In this document: positions 25,250 to 34,511 of the stretch, piece by piece
Layout: each line of letters begins with the position of its first letter
Position numbering within the stretch: position 1 is the stretch's first letter
From: Phocaeicola fibrisolvens
GTDB lineage: Bacteria > Bacteroidota > Bacteroidia > Bacteroidales > Bacteroidaceae
DNA: 64,000 nucleotides
Direction: 5' to 3'
NCBI RefSeq assembly: GCF_025567125.1
Contig: NZ_JAOQJI010000014.1
Coordinates: 24,199 to 88,198 of the forward strand
The notes under the pieces: model-generated
Told to the model about the DNA's origin: nothing
The model's input: only the letters and a program-made list of their open reading frames with translations
Databases searched by the model: none
Position numbers and translations under genes: made by a program

Positions 25250-26564
25250 ACAGGTCCTTCAGCAGGATGTGACTGTTCTTTTCCGTATATTCTTTGCGGG
25301 CTTCTATCAGGGCCTGCCAGGCGGCTGAATAATGTCCCGGGTCGACTTTGAAATCTTCTGCTCCGTTGGCATCCAGTTGGCTGAGCAGGGTTCCCACGCT
25401 CAGTCGGTTGATGTCAATGCCCGGAAGATAGCGTGGTTCGCGTGATTTCTCTTCTCCACCGGCGTCTGCTTCGTAAATCAGCCGTATGTCTTGTAATTCA
25501 TACAAAATGCTCTTTGTCAGCCGGATAGGAATCTTGTGTTCCTTGCTGAGGGCTTCTGCCGTGTAAGGACGGCCGCCTGTGGCAAACCGCTTGCAGATGG
25601 AACTCAGGATGATGGTGCAGAAGAAATCGTGAAAGCGGCGGCTGATGTGGGCCGTTTCCTTTCCGAAGTTGAAGGTGGAAATGTTTTGGCTGATGTAGCT
25701 CATCTCGGCTCCGAACAGGCAGATGCTCCAGGAAATCTGTGCCCATAACAGGAACATCGGAATGGCCGCGAAACTTCCGTAGATGGCGTTGTAGTTGGAG
25801 ACCCATATCTGGCTGTTGATGTAAACATACTGGAAGGCCTGGAAAGCACTTCCGGCCAGTATGCCGGGCAGCCAGGCATGGGTGAGCTTGACTTTCGTGT
25901 TGGGCATGAAGGTGTAGAGCCCGATGAACATTCCCCAGATAAGCGCGTAGGGGATGAGGCGGACAAAGAATTTCAATACCGGAGCCAGTACCATGAAGTT
26001 TTGCATTTCCTTGACATAGGTGGTCATGAAGATGGTCAGACCGCTGGATACTACCAGCAGTATCGGGAGCAACAGAATCATGGAAAAGTAGTCGGTTATC
26101 TGGCGGAACACGCTGCGGGGTTTCTTTACTTGCCAGATGGCGTTGAAACTGCGTTCGATGTTGTCAATCAGCAGCAGGATGGTGCCTAGCAGCATGATGA
26201 GGCCAATGCCGATGAAGATACCGCTTTGTGCATGCTCCAGGTAGGAATTGATCCAACTGATAATCAGTTCGGCCTGCGAACCGGTCATCCCGCTTCGGAA
26301 CTGCGACTCGACCATTGCGTCGAATCCGAATCCCCGGGCGATGGCGAACAGCAAGGCCAGGATGGGGATGATAGAGAGCAGGGTACTGTAGGTCAGTGCA
26401 GAGGCACGCACTACAATACGGTCGTTGATGAACTGGATGATGGAGAGATAGACTATTTTAAGGCAAGTGTAGGCCTTCCACTGAAGGTGGGTGACTTCAT
26501 CTTCTCGGATGCGCCATATACCGTCGTCCAGAAAATGAATCAGCGCTTTTATTCGGGCGTTCAT
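25248..26564 (-). CDS. YihY/BrkB-family inner membrane protein
   Basis: A 438-residue integral membrane protein. Residues ~35-300 carry about six spans with the family pattern: RASALTYSTLLSIIPILALLFA in the first, then SYLEHAQSG, DNIERSFNAIWQV, and NYNAIYGSFAAIPMFLLWAQI. The C-terminal ~120 residues are soluble with a winged-helix-like stretch (FATGGRPYTAEALSKEHKI). The family was once called ribonuclease BN, which is wrong for these proteins; their transport or envelope role is unsettled. It is a single gene, convergent with ribE and just upstream (in transcription terms) of nothing else on that strand before rnpB. Confidence 0.9.
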   Translation of the reverse strand: MNARIKALIHFLDDGIWRIREDEVTHLQWKAYTCLKIVYLSIIQFINDRIVVRASALTYSTLLSIIPILALLFAIARGFGFDAMVESQFRSGMTGSQAELIISWINSYLEHAQSGIFIGIGLIMLLGTILLLIDNIERSFNAIWQVKKPRSVFRQITDYFSMILLLPILLVVSSGLTIFMTTYVKEMQNFMVLAPVLKFFVRLIPYALIWGMFIGLYTFMPNTKVKLTHAWLPGILAGSAFQAFQYVYINSQIWVSNYNAIYGSFAAIPMFLLWAQISWSICLFGAEMSYISQNISTFNFGKETAHISRRFHDFFCTIILSSICKRFATGGRPYTAEALSKEHKIPIRLTKSILYELQDIRLIYEADAGGEEKSREPRYLPGIDINRLSVGTLLSQLDANGAEDFKVDPGHYSAAWQALIEARKEYTEKNSHILLKDL

Positions 26565-26589
26565 GGTCAGCGTGTTTAAGTGAAAAAAG

Positions 26590-26956
26590 AAAGCAGCCGG
26601 TCTATAAGCCGGGTTCTGTCACCCTGCAGGTGCAGGGGAGCCTGTCATTTATCTACGCCTGCCGTCACCGACAGGCTCTAGCGGTCCACCCTCCGACGTG
26701 GGGCGAGCAACCCTCGTTAATGCCGGTTTACATGACCTTACAACTCCTAAGATGCACAGCCCGCATATCGCTATACGGCTGGTAGGCTCTTACCCTACCT
26801 TCTCACCCTTACCTCCGGGTGGAGGCGGTTCTTTTCTTCTGCATTACTCTGCCTTTGCAGGCGGCTTTCTGTTAGGAAGTAGGATGCTCTGCGTTGCCCG
26901 GACTTTCCTCTTCTACCTATTATATAGTATCAGCGACAGACCGATCGACTGCTTTC
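26590..26956 (-). ncRNA. rnpB: RNase P RNA (bacterial type A)
   Basis: The catalytic RNA that trims tRNA 5' ends. On the minus strand the conserved 5' core GAGGAAAGTCCGGGC (around 26900-26916) is followed by the P-loops. The 3' end is CCCGGCTTATAGACCGGCTGC-like, lying at about 26596-26615. Helix P4 partners, the tRNA-CCA-binding loop region (GGTGGACCG-type, near 26685) and the length of ~365 bases fit. The 5' end is set just downstream of the promoter at 26963-26970 and is approximate by a few bases, as is the 3' end. Confidence 0.93.
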
Positions 26957-26962
26957 TCTTTG

Positions 26963-26970
26963 CAAAGGTA
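26963..26970 (-). promoter_or_regulatory. -7 promoter box of rnpB
   Basis: The minus strand reads TACCTTTG, an exact TAnnTTTG match directly before the RNase P RNA. Confidence 0.75.
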
Positions 26971-27041
26971 CGCAAATAAACGGAATTTGTGCTATAATTG
27001 ACGGGATTCTTTTGAATCGGGCGGAAGGATGACTTTCTGAC

Positions 27042-27068
27042 TGACAGGACGATTTGGCAGAGGTGTCA
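27042..27068. promoter_or_regulatory. TGNCA half-site cluster upstream of deg
   Basis: TGACA at 27042-27046, TGGCA at 27055-27059 and TGTCA at 27064-27068 lie within 27 bases, about 190 bases before the protease gene. The same half-sites occur upstream of the ECF sigma operon and grpE, so a shared stress regulator is possible. Inferred. A weak -7-like TACTTTAG lies closer, at 27195-27202. Confidence 0.3.
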
Positions 27069-27254
27069 TGATTTCACTGGTAATGAATGTAAATTTGTCA
27101 GATAGGGCAGTTAACTGCGGTTAATGCCTTTCTTTCCATTGTTAAAAGACGGAAAAAAGAATGGGGGAAGAGTACACTCGTATGGAATTTGTTCTACTTT
27201 AGCAAATGAAAAGTTAAAACAAAGTCGAAATTAACATTTTAAACAATAGAAGAT

Positions 27255-28751
27255 ATGAAAACAACAACTAAGTTTGCGATAGGTTCAGTAGCAGTCATTG
27301 CACTGAGTGCCGGAGTGGCCGGAGTTACTGCGTATGCCATGATGGAGAAAAATCAGGCAAACGCGTCTTTTTATGAAGCTTTTGACACTGCGTCTCCTTT
27401 GCGTACGGCAGCGTTCGATGCATCCAGCATGCAGCCGGTCGATTTGACGAAAGCGGCAGAAAGCACGTTGAACTCCGTGGTACATATCATGTCTATTCAG
27501 CGTAGTAAGATTCAGACAATTCAGGGTCAGCCCGATATATTCGATTTCTTCTTCGGTGACGGAAGAGGACGTCAGCAGCAAGTACAGACTCCGGAACAGA
27601 GAGGTTTCGGTTCGGGTGTCATCATCTCCAAGGATGGTTACATCGTGACCAACAACCACGTGATTGACGGAGCCGATGAAATCAACGTGAAGTTGCACGA
27701 CGGACGCGAGATGAAAGGTCGTGTCATCGGTACAGACCCGACTTCCGACTTGGCACTGGTCAAGATCGAAGGAGATGATTTCCCGGCTATCGTGGTCGGC
27801 AACTCCGACAACCTGAAAGTAGGTGAGTGGGTATTGGCAGTCGGTAACCCGTTCAACCTGGGTTCTACAGTGACAGCCGGTGTGGTCAGTGCGAAGTCTC
27901 GTGGACTGGGTGCCAACCAGGTAGAATCCTTCATTCAGACCGATGCCGCCATCAACCAGGGTAACAGTGGTGGTGCGCTGGTCAATGCCAAGGGTGAGCT
28001 GGTAGGTATCAACGCCATGCTGTATTCTCCGACAGGAGCCTACTCCGGTTATGGTTTCGCCATTCCGGTAAGCATCATGACCAAGGTGGTAACCGACTTG
28101 AAGCAATATGGTACCGTACAGCGTGCATTGCTGGGTATCGGCGGTCGTGACATGGGTAACGAAGTTTATCCGGATGAAATCCGCAAGGAACAGAAGGAAC
28201 TGGGTGCTACCGAAGGAGTACAGGTGGTAGAAATCACAGACGGTGGCTCAGCCGACGGAATCTTGCAGAAGAACGATGTTATCCTGAAGCTGAACGACAC
28301 CAAGGTGAAGACGATGGCCGACCTGCAAGGTATGCTGGCTAAGTATCGTCCGGGTGACAAAGTGAAAGTTACCGTATTGCGTGACAAGAAAGAAAAGACC
28401 TTTACCATTACCTTGAAGAATTCTCAGGGAACTACCAAGGTGGTAAAACAGGCCGATATGGAAATCTTGGGTGCTGCCTTCCGTGCCGTGCCGAAAGAGC
28501 TGAAGGAACAGTTGAACTTGGGTTACGGAGTGGAAGTAACCGGTGTCAGCGACGGAAGAATGAAAGACAGCGGTATTCGCAAGGGATTCATCATCCTGAA
28601 AGCCAACGGAAAGCAGTTGCGCAGCGTGCAGGATCTGGAGAACGTGATGAAAACCGCTTCTCAGTCAGCCGATCAGGTACTGTTCATGACCGGTGTATAT
28701 CCTTCTGGTAAACGTGCAAACTATGCAGTCGACTTGTCACAGGCCGAATAA
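27255..28751 (+). CDS. Deg/HtrA-family periplasmic serine protease
   Basis: A 498-residue trypsin-like protease and chaperone of the periplasm that degrades misfolded envelope proteins. The N-terminus has a hydrophobic segment (about 8-29) serving as signal peptide or anchor. The catalytic triad is intact: His near 134 (TNNHVIDGA), Asp near 165 (SDLALVKIEG), Ser near 237 (QGNSGGALV). Two PDZ domains follow, about 295-385 and 400-490. The Q-rich loop between strand 1 and the active site (GRGRQQQVQTPEQRG) is the LA loop of DegP-type enzymes. It is monocistronic and followed by a terminator. TGNCA half-sites upstream may connect it to the envelope stress response. Confidence 0.95.
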   Translation: MKTTTKFAIGSVAVIALSAGVAGVTAYAMMEKNQANASFYEAFDTASPLRTAAFDASSMQPVDLTKAAESTLNSVVHIMSIQRSKIQTIQGQPDIFDFFFGDGRGRQQQVQTPEQRGFGSGVIISKDGYIVTNNHVIDGADEINVKLHDGREMKGRVIGTDPTSDLALVKIEGDDFPAIVVGNSDNLKVGEWVLAVGNPFNLGSTVTAGVVSAKSRGLGANQVESFIQTDAAINQGNSGGALVNAKGELVGINAMLYSPTGAYSGYGFAIPVSIMTKVVTDLKQYGTVQRALLGIGGRDMGNEVYPDEIRKEQKELGATEGVQVVEITDGGSADGILQKNDVILKLNDTKVKTMADLQGMLAKYRPGDKVKVTVLRDKKEKTFTITLKNSQGTTKVVKQADMEILGAAFRAVPKELKEQLNLGYGVEVTGVSDGRMKDSGIRKGFIILKANGKQLRSVQDLENVMKTASQSADQVLFMTGVYPSGKRANYAVDLSQAE

Positions 28752-28785
28752 ACGCATGATTAAGGTAGAAAGATTTTAGCTACGT

Positions 28786-28829
28786 GAAGGCACTTCGGAA
28801 TTCCGAAGTGCCTTCTTTGGTGCTTTTTA
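28786..28829 (+). terminator. Terminator after deg
   Basis: A perfect 30-bp palindrome at 28786-28815 (GAAGGCACTTCGGAA and its complement) followed by TTTGG and, slightly later, five T. Confidence 0.8.
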
Positions 28830-28983
28830 TAAGAGTAGACTGTCCGTAGGGGAATGAACAATCGGGCAGTCTTCTCTGTTCCTTTTTTGGCAGGAGATTG
28901 ACAAAAAGAGAGTGTCTGTGCAACTTTAAGAAAATTATAGATTCTTTCTTCGGAAAATCGCTGTCAGAATAAAAAATATTTTG

Positions 28984-28991
28984 TACTTTTG
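28984..28991 (+). promoter_or_regulatory. -7 promoter box of rpoD
   Basis: TACTTTTG, an exact TAnnTTTG match 22 bases before the ATG at 29014. Confidence 0.65.
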
Positions 28992-29013
28992 TGCCCAAAT
29001 CATTTTATATAGA

Positions 29014-29874
29014 ATGAGACAGTTAAAGATTACTAAAAGTATCACTAACCGAGAGAGCGCTTCTTTGGATAAGTATTTGCAGGAAATCGGTCGTGAAGAT
29101 TTGATTACTGTAGAAGAGGAGGTAGAACTCGCTCAACGTATCCGTAAAGGTGACCGTGCGGCATTAGAGAAACTTACACGTGCCAACCTACGATTTGTGG
29201 TGTCTGTAGCCAAACAGTATCAGAACCAGGGTTTGAGCTTGCCGGATTTGATTAATGAAGGTAACCTGGGATTGATTAAGGCCGCTGAAAAGTTTGATGA
29301 AACCCGTGGTTTCAAATTCATCAGTTACGCCGTTTGGTGGATTCGTCAGTCTATTTTGCAGGCACTGGCAGAACAGTCACGTATCGTGCGTTTGCCGTTG
29401 AACCAGGTTGGTTCACTGAATAAAATCAGCAAGGCATTCTCTAAGTTCGAACAGGAAAACGAACGTCGTCCGTCGCCGGAGGAACTGGCTGATGAGCTGG
29501 AAATCCCGGTAGACAAGATTTCGGATACGCTGAAGGTTTCCGGTCGCCACATTTCCGTGGATGCTCCTTTTGTGGAAGGAGAGGACAACAGTCTGCTGGA
29601 TGTGCTGGTGAACGATGATTCTCCGATGGCCGACCGCTCTTTGGTGAATGAATCACTTTCGAGGGAAATTGACAGGGCACTTTCTACGTTGACCGAAAGG
29701 GAGAAGGATATCATCCAGATGTTTTTCGGTATTAACACGCAGGAAATGACGTTGGAAGAAATCGGCGACAAGTTTGGGCTCACCCGTGAGCGTGTTCGCC
29801 AGATTAAGGAAAAGGCTATTAGACGATTAAGACAAAATTCTCGTAGTAAGCTGCTCAAATCTTATTTGGGATAA
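29014..29874 (+). CDS. rpoD: Primary RNA polymerase sigma factor RpoD (Bacteroidetes type)
   Basis: The housekeeping sigma factor, 286 residues. Bacteroidetes RpoD lacks the long region 1.1 and is this short. Region 1.2 is DKYLQEIGREDLITVEEEVELA, region 2 includes NLRFVVSVAKQYQNQGLSL and GFKFISYAVWWIRQ, region 3 NKISKAFSKFEQ, region 4 LTEREKDIIQMFFG and LTRERVRQIKEKAIRRLR. It is this protein that reads the TAnnTTTG promoters seen through the window. The start at 29014 matches known N-termini (MRQLKITKS); the TTG frame upstream overlaps the promoter. It is monocistronic, with a terminator after it. Confidence 0.97.
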   Translation: MRQLKITKSITNRESASLDKYLQEIGREDLITVEEEVELAQRIRKGDRAALEKLTRANLRFVVSVAKQYQNQGLSLPDLINEGNLGLIKAAEKFDETRGFKFISYAVWWIRQSILQALAEQSRIVRLPLNQVGSLNKISKAFSKFEQENERRPSPEELADELEIPVDKISDTLKVSGRHISVDAPFVEGEDNSLLDVLVNDDSPMADRSLVNESLSREIDRALSTLTEREKDIIQMFFGINTQEMTLEEIGDKFGLTRERVRQIKEKAIRRLRQNSRSKLLKSYLG

Positions 29875-29903
29875 GGTAGAGATTGATTTCCGAAAAAAAC
29901 AGG

Positions 29904-29946
29904 AGAGATGTATGAAGACAGGCTCAGTCTTGATACATCTCTTTTT
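29904..29946 (+). terminator. Terminator after rpoD
   Basis: AGAGATGTAT at 29904-29913 pairs with ATACATCTCT at 29933-29942, followed by five T. Confidence 0.8.
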
Positions 29947-30012
29947 GTGTGTATAAAGGCTTTTTGTTTGTTAATTTAATAGGTCTTCTTTCGGTTTTTA
30001 CGCATAATTGTG

Positions 30013-30020
30013 TACTTTTG
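30013..30020 (+). promoter_or_regulatory. -7 promoter box of the small exported protein/clostripain pair
   Basis: TACTTTTG, an exact TAnnTTTG match 20 bases before the ATG at 30041. Confidence 0.65.
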
Positions 30021-30040
30021 CCCCCATAAATTGATGAATT

Positions 30041-30448
30041 ATGCGTTACACAAAATTTTTCTGTTTCTTGTTTATGATGGTATTGGCTGTTTCTGCATTC
30101 AGCAAGCAGCCGAAAGATAAAAATAAATATGGTGTCTATCTGGCTGGTGTTTCGGCTTCTTTTACAGATTCGCTGGTTTATTTCACAGGTGTACAGTACT
30201 TGGACAGTGCGTCAGTAGATGGTAAAGGATTGCTGGTGGGACGTGCGCTGTATAGCATCCAGTTGAAAGACTATCTGGAACAGAAGCAGAATGGGAAGAA
30301 CCGTACTTGTTTCATTTTCTTTAGCCGGAAGAAAAAAAATGTGCAGAAGGAATTGAAAAAGATGAAGGAAAGATACGCTAAGGGCAGTTCGCTGGTTTTG
30401 CAGGATGTAAATGCAGAGTTTAAGTTTGAAAAGCCTGATTTTGAATGA
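30041..30448 (+). CDS. Small exported protein upstream of a clostripain-family protease
   Basis: A 135-residue protein with a signal peptide (MRYTKFFCFLFMMVLAVSAFS). The mature part is strongly basic in the middle (FFSRKKKNVQKELKKMKERYAKG) and ends acidic. I do not recognise a catalytic motif. The stop overlaps the start of the protease gene by four bases, so the two are translated together. A helper or inhibitor role for the protease can be imagined but nothing in the sequence proves it. Confidence 0.8.
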   Translation: MRYTKFFCFLFMMVLAVSAFSKQPKDKNKYGVYLAGVSASFTDSLVYFTGVQYLDSASVDGKGLLVGRALYSIQLKDYLEQKQNGKNRTCFIFFSRKKKNVQKELKKMKERYAKGSSLVLQDVNAEFKFEKPDFE

Positions 30449-31716
30449 GAACAATGAAGAAGTGGATTTATTGTCTGCTGGTCGTCTTTTTGGCGGCGTG
30501 TTCCAATGAAATACCGGAGCAACAGCCGGCCAAGCGTTCCGGACGCACGGTACTGGCCTATCTGATATCGAATAATCAGGCGGGATCGCTCGATACTTAT
30601 TTGCAGAATAATGTGGTAGACATGTATGAGGCTTTGGGGAATATGAAAGAGTCTTGTACGTTGTTGGTGTATTACCGGCCATACACAGGGGATGAACCGT
30701 TAGGGTATCCGACATTGATGAGTTTTTATGCCGACGGACGTGGAAATATCAATGGCTCGGCCGCTTTGACAGGGACTAATCTGACTTTTTCTGCTATCTG
30801 TCAGGTGGCGGAGAAGAAACAATATACGATGAGCGGCCAGATTGCGACCGATCCGACAGTGATGGAAGAAGTCTTTAAAGACATGCAAGCTGTGGCCCCG
30901 TCAGAGAGTTATGGCGTGATTTTCGGTTCGCATGGCACGGGGTGGATGAAAGGAAACTCCGTACGGACCAAGGCTTTCGGAGATGACAATGGGTATCATA
31001 TCAATATCCCGGACCTGGCCAATGTCTTGAAGAACAGTTTCACGGATAAACTTGATTTTGTGCTGTTTGATGCCTGCATGATGGGGACGGCAGAAGTGTG
31101 CTACGAACTGAAGGAGGTAACTTCACACTGTGTAGCTTCGGTGATGGAAACACCTGTATACGGATTTCCTTATGCACAGATTCTTCCTTATCTGTATGTA
31201 GATAACGTGGATTACTCGACGGTATGTCATGAGTTTATTTCTTTTAATAAGACGAAAGACTTGTGGGGAACTTGTGCGGCTGTCGACTGTAGTCAGATGG
31301 AGAACCTGGCCGAGGCGGTGAAGAGTAAGCTGACGGAATGGGAAGATGCCTTGCCTTCTGTATCCATGGAGAACGTGCAGCAGTATGGAGTGGGAAGTTA
31401 CCGGTATTTTTCATACGATGTGCTCGATTTCTTCCGGGAACTGGGACGGAAAAGCGGAGTGGCTGATACGGACCTGAATACGGAAATTGCGTCGGTGCAG
31501 ACTGCGTTGAATCAAGCGGTGGTTGCCAAGGAATGTCTGGCGGGACCGGAGTATGAGTTTGATGGGCTAACGATAGATGATACCCGTTTTTGTGGAATCG
31601 GTATGTATATTCCGGAAGCATACAATCCCTATGTGACAAGTAAGACTTCCTGGAATACGTATTACGAAAGCTCCATCGCGTGGTACCGTGCCGCAGGTTG
31701 GGATACTTTGAACTAA
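30445..31716 (+). CDS. Clostripain-family (C11) cysteine peptidase, lipoprotein
   Basis: A 423-residue surface or periplasmic lipoprotein. The signal peptide ends at a lipobox with Cys near 19 (VVFLAAC). The peptidase domain has catalytic His near 162 in VIFGSHGTGWM and catalytic Cys near 210 in FVLFDACMMGTAEV, the two hallmarks of C11 peptidases, which usually cut after Arg or Lys and may self-activate. A related Bacteroides enzyme, fragipain, activates a secreted toxin; no toxin gene is seen here. The ATG at 30445 overlaps the previous stop (ATGA); a second ATG at 30454 is equally good for the signal peptide. Confidence 0.92.
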   Translation: MRTMKKWIYCLLVVFLAACSNEIPEQQPAKRSGRTVLAYLISNNQAGSLDTYLQNNVVDMYEALGNMKESCTLLVYYRPYTGDEPLGYPTLMSFYADGRGNINGSAALTGTNLTFSAICQVAEKKQYTMSGQIATDPTVMEEVFKDMQAVAPSESYGVIFGSHGTGWMKGNSVRTKAFGDDNGYHINIPDLANVLKNSFTDKLDFVLFDACMMGTAEVCYELKEVTSHCVASVMETPVYGFPYAQILPYLYVDNVDYSTVCHEFISFNKTKDLWGTCAAVDCSQMENLAEAVKSKLTEWEDALPSVSMENVQQYGVGSYRYFSYDVLDFFRELGRKSGVADTDLNTEIASVQTALNQAVVAKECLAGPEYEFDGLTIDDTRFCGIGMYIPEAYNPYVTSKTSWNTYYESSIAWYRAAGWDTLN

Positions 31717-31801
31717 CTGATAATAGCTGACTTCTTGACTCTTTGTGTAAACTTTCTATAGGGTAAATGTGTTTTTATTGTTTTAAGACAGATTTATAAG
31801 T

Positions 31802-33055
31802 ATGTGGAATTTCATCAAAGAGCTACGACGTAAGGACCATCCGCGTTACTTGGGTGGTCTTGATTTCTTTAAATACATCGGTCCGGGCTTGCTCGTGACC
31901 GTCGGTTTCATCGACCCGGGCAACTGGGCTTCGAATTTTGCGGCAGGGGCCGATTTCGGCTATTCCCTGCTGTGGGTCATCACTTTGTCGACAATCATGC
32001 TGATTGTGTTGCAGCACAATGTGGCACATTTGGGTATCGTTACCGGGCTTTGCCTGAGCGAGGCGGCCACGAAATACACCCCCAAATGGGTGTCGCGTCC
32101 TGTGCTGGGTACGGCGGTACTGGCCTCCATCTCCACTTCCCTCGCCGAAATTCTGGGAGGGGCCATTGCCTTGGAAATGCTGTTTCACATTCCCATCATC
32201 TGGGGAGCCCTGTTGACGACGGTGTTTGTTGTCATCATGCTTTTTTCCAATTCTTATAAACGGATTGAGCGGGCCATCATTGCCTTTGTGTCCGTCATCG
32301 GACTGTCTTTTTTGTACGAACTGTTTCTGGTAGAGATTGATTGGCCGTTGGCGGCCCGTTCGTGGGTAGTGCCTTCCCTTCCTCAAGGAAGTCTGCTTGT
32401 CATTATGAGCGTATTGGGAGCAGTGGTCATGCCTCACAATTTGTTCTTGCATTCGGAGGTGGTGCAGAGCCGGGAATACAACAAGCAGGACGATGCTTCC
32501 ATCCGCAAACTGCTGAAATATGAATTTTATGATACCCTGTTCTCCATGGGAGTGGGCTGGGCCATCAACAGTGCGATGATTCTGCTGGCGGCAGCCACTT
32601 TCTTCACCCATGGAATAGAGGTGGAAGAATTGCAACAGGCCAAGAGTCTGTTGGAACCTTTGCTGGGCAGTCAGGCGGCCCTGGTGTTTGCCTTGGCCCT
32701 GCTGATGGCTGGTATCTCGTCGACGGTGACGAGCGGCATGGCGGCAGGTTCCATCTTTGCCGGGATGTTCGGAGAGTCGTATCACGTGAAGGACATCCAT
32801 TCGCGGGTGGGCATTCTGCTTTCCCTGGGAGTAGCCCTGGTGGTGATTCTGTTCATTGACAACCCGTTTCAGGGATTGATTCTCTCGCAGATGGTGCTGA
32901 GCATCCAGTTGCCGTTCACCATTTTCCTGCAAGTGTGGCTGACTTCCTCCCGACGCGTAATGGGGCCGTATGCCAATTCCCGCTGGAGTACGTGGGTACT
33001 CTATGCCATGGCTGTGGTGGTGTCTGTGCTGAACCTTGCACTGCTGTTTTCGTAA
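31802..33055 (+). CDS. Nramp-family divalent metal transporter
   Basis: A 417-residue proton-coupled importer, probably for Mn2+ or Fe2+, with about 11 membrane spans. The first span has the metal-site motif DPGNWASN, the sixth has VVMPHNLFLHSEVV; both are diagnostic of Nramp and the Met in MPHN is present, as in true manganese/iron carriers. It is a single gene and the start ATG at 31802 gives a normal N-terminus. No manganese riboswitch is seen in the 85 bases upstream. It is convergent with the MATE gene, eight bases apart, without an obvious terminator. Confidence 0.93.
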   Translation: MWNFIKELRRKDHPRYLGGLDFFKYIGPGLLVTVGFIDPGNWASNFAAGADFGYSLLWVITLSTIMLIVLQHNVAHLGIVTGLCLSEAATKYTPKWVSRPVLGTAVLASISTSLAEILGGAIALEMLFHIPIIWGALLTTVFVVIMLFSNSYKRIERAIIAFVSVIGLSFLYELFLVEIDWPLAARSWVVPSLPQGSLLVIMSVLGAVVMPHNLFLHSEVVQSREYNKQDDASIRKLLKYEFYDTLFSMGVGWAINSAMILLAAATFFTHGIEVEELQQAKSLLEPLLGSQAALVFALALLMAGISSTVTSGMAAGSIFAGMFGESYHVKDIHSRVGILLSLGVALVVILFIDNPFQGLILSQMVLSIQLPFTIFLQVWLTSSRRVMGPYANSRWSTWVLYAMAVVVSVLNLALLFS

Positions 33056-33062
33056 ATGTTTG

Positions 33063-34424
33063 TCAGGCTTCGTGCGGAGTGACTTCCGTCATTTTCTTTT
33101 TGAAATGATACATCAGCATGAGGGCGGCTACCGCAAAGGCCAGTCCGTCGGACAGCGGCATGCTGAACCATACCCCTTTCAGTCCGTAGACAGGCGGCAG
33201 CCAGGCCAGTCCCGGAAGCAGGAAGAGCAGCTGGCGGGAGAGAGACAGGAAGATGGAAATCCGAGCCTTTCCGATGGACTGGAAAAACTGGGTGATGACA
33301 ATCTGTGCCCCCACGACTGGGAAGGCCAGGATACCAATTCGCAAGGCGAGGATGGCGTCGTCCATCAATTCCTGGCTGTCGGTAAACATTCCTACGAAGA
33401 GTCCGGGGAACAGTTCTCCTACGGCAAATCCCACGGTGGTGATGATACAGGCCGCCGTAATACCCAGTTTCAAGGTACGTTTCACCCGACTGAAATGACG
33501 GGCCCCGTAGTTGTAGCCCGTAATGGGTTGCATGCCCATGGTGATACCCATCACAATCATGACAAACAACATCTGGATGCGGTTGAGGATGCCGAAGGCT
33601 CCGATGGCCATGTCGCCCCCGTAGGTAAGCAGCCGGTTGTTGATGAAGATGACGATGCAGCAGGCACATACGTTCATGACGAACGGCGACATGCCGATGG
33701 CAAAAATATTCCCTATAATTTTCTTTTGCAGGCGAAGGTTGGGCCGGTGAAAATGGATGTAGCTTTTCGGGATGCAGAAGTGATAGAGCACCCAAATCAT
33801 GCCGAAAAACTGTGAGCAGACTGTGGCCAGTGCCGCTCCCCGGATGCCCCAGTCGAACACGAAGATGAAGATGGGAGCCAGAATGATGTTGCATCCCACC
33901 GTCAGCATGGACGAGAGCATGGCCTTGCGCGGATAGCCCGTGGCCCGCATGACGTTGTTGAGTCCGATCATGACATACGAGATGGGGCTGCCCAGCAGGA
34001 TGACCTGCATGAAGTCGCGGGCATAAGGCATGGTCGCTTCACTGGCTCCGAAGAAAAACAGAATCGGTTCCAGGAAGATGAACGCCAGTCCCCCGTAGAA
34101 CACGGCATTGATGACACAGAGAATCGCCACATTGCCCAAGATGTCTTCGGTCCCTTTCTTGTCTTTCTGTCCCAGACGGATGGAGGAGAGTGTAGCACCT
34201 CCCACACCCACCAGCGTACAGAACGCCACCAGCAGGTTCATGAGCGGGAAGGTGATGGCCAGTCCCGAGATGGCCAGTGCCCCCACACCGTGTCCGATGA
34301 AGATACTGTCGATGATGTTGTAGAGCGAGGTCAGCGTCATGCCGATGATGGCCGGGATGGAATATTCCAGCAACAGTTTCCCGATGGGAGCCTCTCCCAG
34401 GATATGCGGATTGTTCTCTTTCAT
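33063..34424 (-). CDS. MATE-family multidrug/cation exporter
   Basis: A 453-residue inner-membrane antiporter with 12 predicted spans in two similar halves. Family features are the N-terminal GKLLLEYSIPAIIGMTLTSLYN and IDSIFIGHGVGALAISGL, QPITGYNYGA in the second half (usual consensus QP-x-x-GYNYGA), and the first-half AxxSSIRLGQKD. It exports organic cations or drugs in exchange for Na+ or H+. The start is taken at 34424 (MKENNPHILGEAPIG); nine extra codons upstream would overlap the -7 box. Confidence 0.93.
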   Translation of the reverse strand: MKENNPHILGEAPIGKLLLEYSIPAIIGMTLTSLYNIIDSIFIGHGVGALAISGLAITFPLMNLLVAFCTLVGVGGATLSSIRLGQKDKKGTEDILGNVAILCVINAVFYGGLAFIFLEPILFFFGASEATMPYARDFMQVILLGSPISYVMIGLNNVMRATGYPRKAMLSSMLTVGCNIILAPIFIFVFDWGIRGAALATVCSQFFGMIWVLYHFCIPKSYIHFHRPNLRLQKKIIGNIFAIGMSPFVMNVCACCIVIFINNRLLTYGGDMAIGAFGILNRIQMLFVMIVMGITMGMQPITGYNYGARHFSRVKRTLKLGITAACIITTVGFAVGELFPGLFVGMFTDSQELMDDAILALRIGILAFPVVGAQIVITQFFQSIGKARISIFLSLSRQLLFLLPGLAWLPPVYGLKGVWFSMPLSDGLAFAVAALMLMYHFKKKMTEVTPHEA

Positions 34425-34448
34425 GCGAAATTTGTTTATTTTAATTCT

Positions 34449-34456
34449 CAAAGTTA
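34449..34456 (-). promoter_or_regulatory. -7 promoter box of the MATE gene
   Basis: The minus strand reads TAACTTTG, an exact TAnnTTTG match 25 bases before the ATG at 34424. The region is divergent to the HAD gene, whose own box may be GAACTTTG near 34474. Confidence 0.6.
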
Positions 34457-34511
34457 GGAATATGAACCGATATTTCAGAACTTTGCACCGTTAAATCAAA
34501 CTAAACATCGA

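Noticed and set aside
26698..26979. A 93-residue plus-strand frame
   Set aside because: It lies over the RNase P RNA gene on the other strand.
30445..31716. Enterotoxin-activating fragipain itself
   Set aside because: The family fits, but no toxin gene or pathogenicity-island feature is visible; orthology cannot be claimed.
31717..31801. Manganese riboswitch before the Nramp gene
   Set aside because: The gap of 85 bases shows no matching fold or conserved core.
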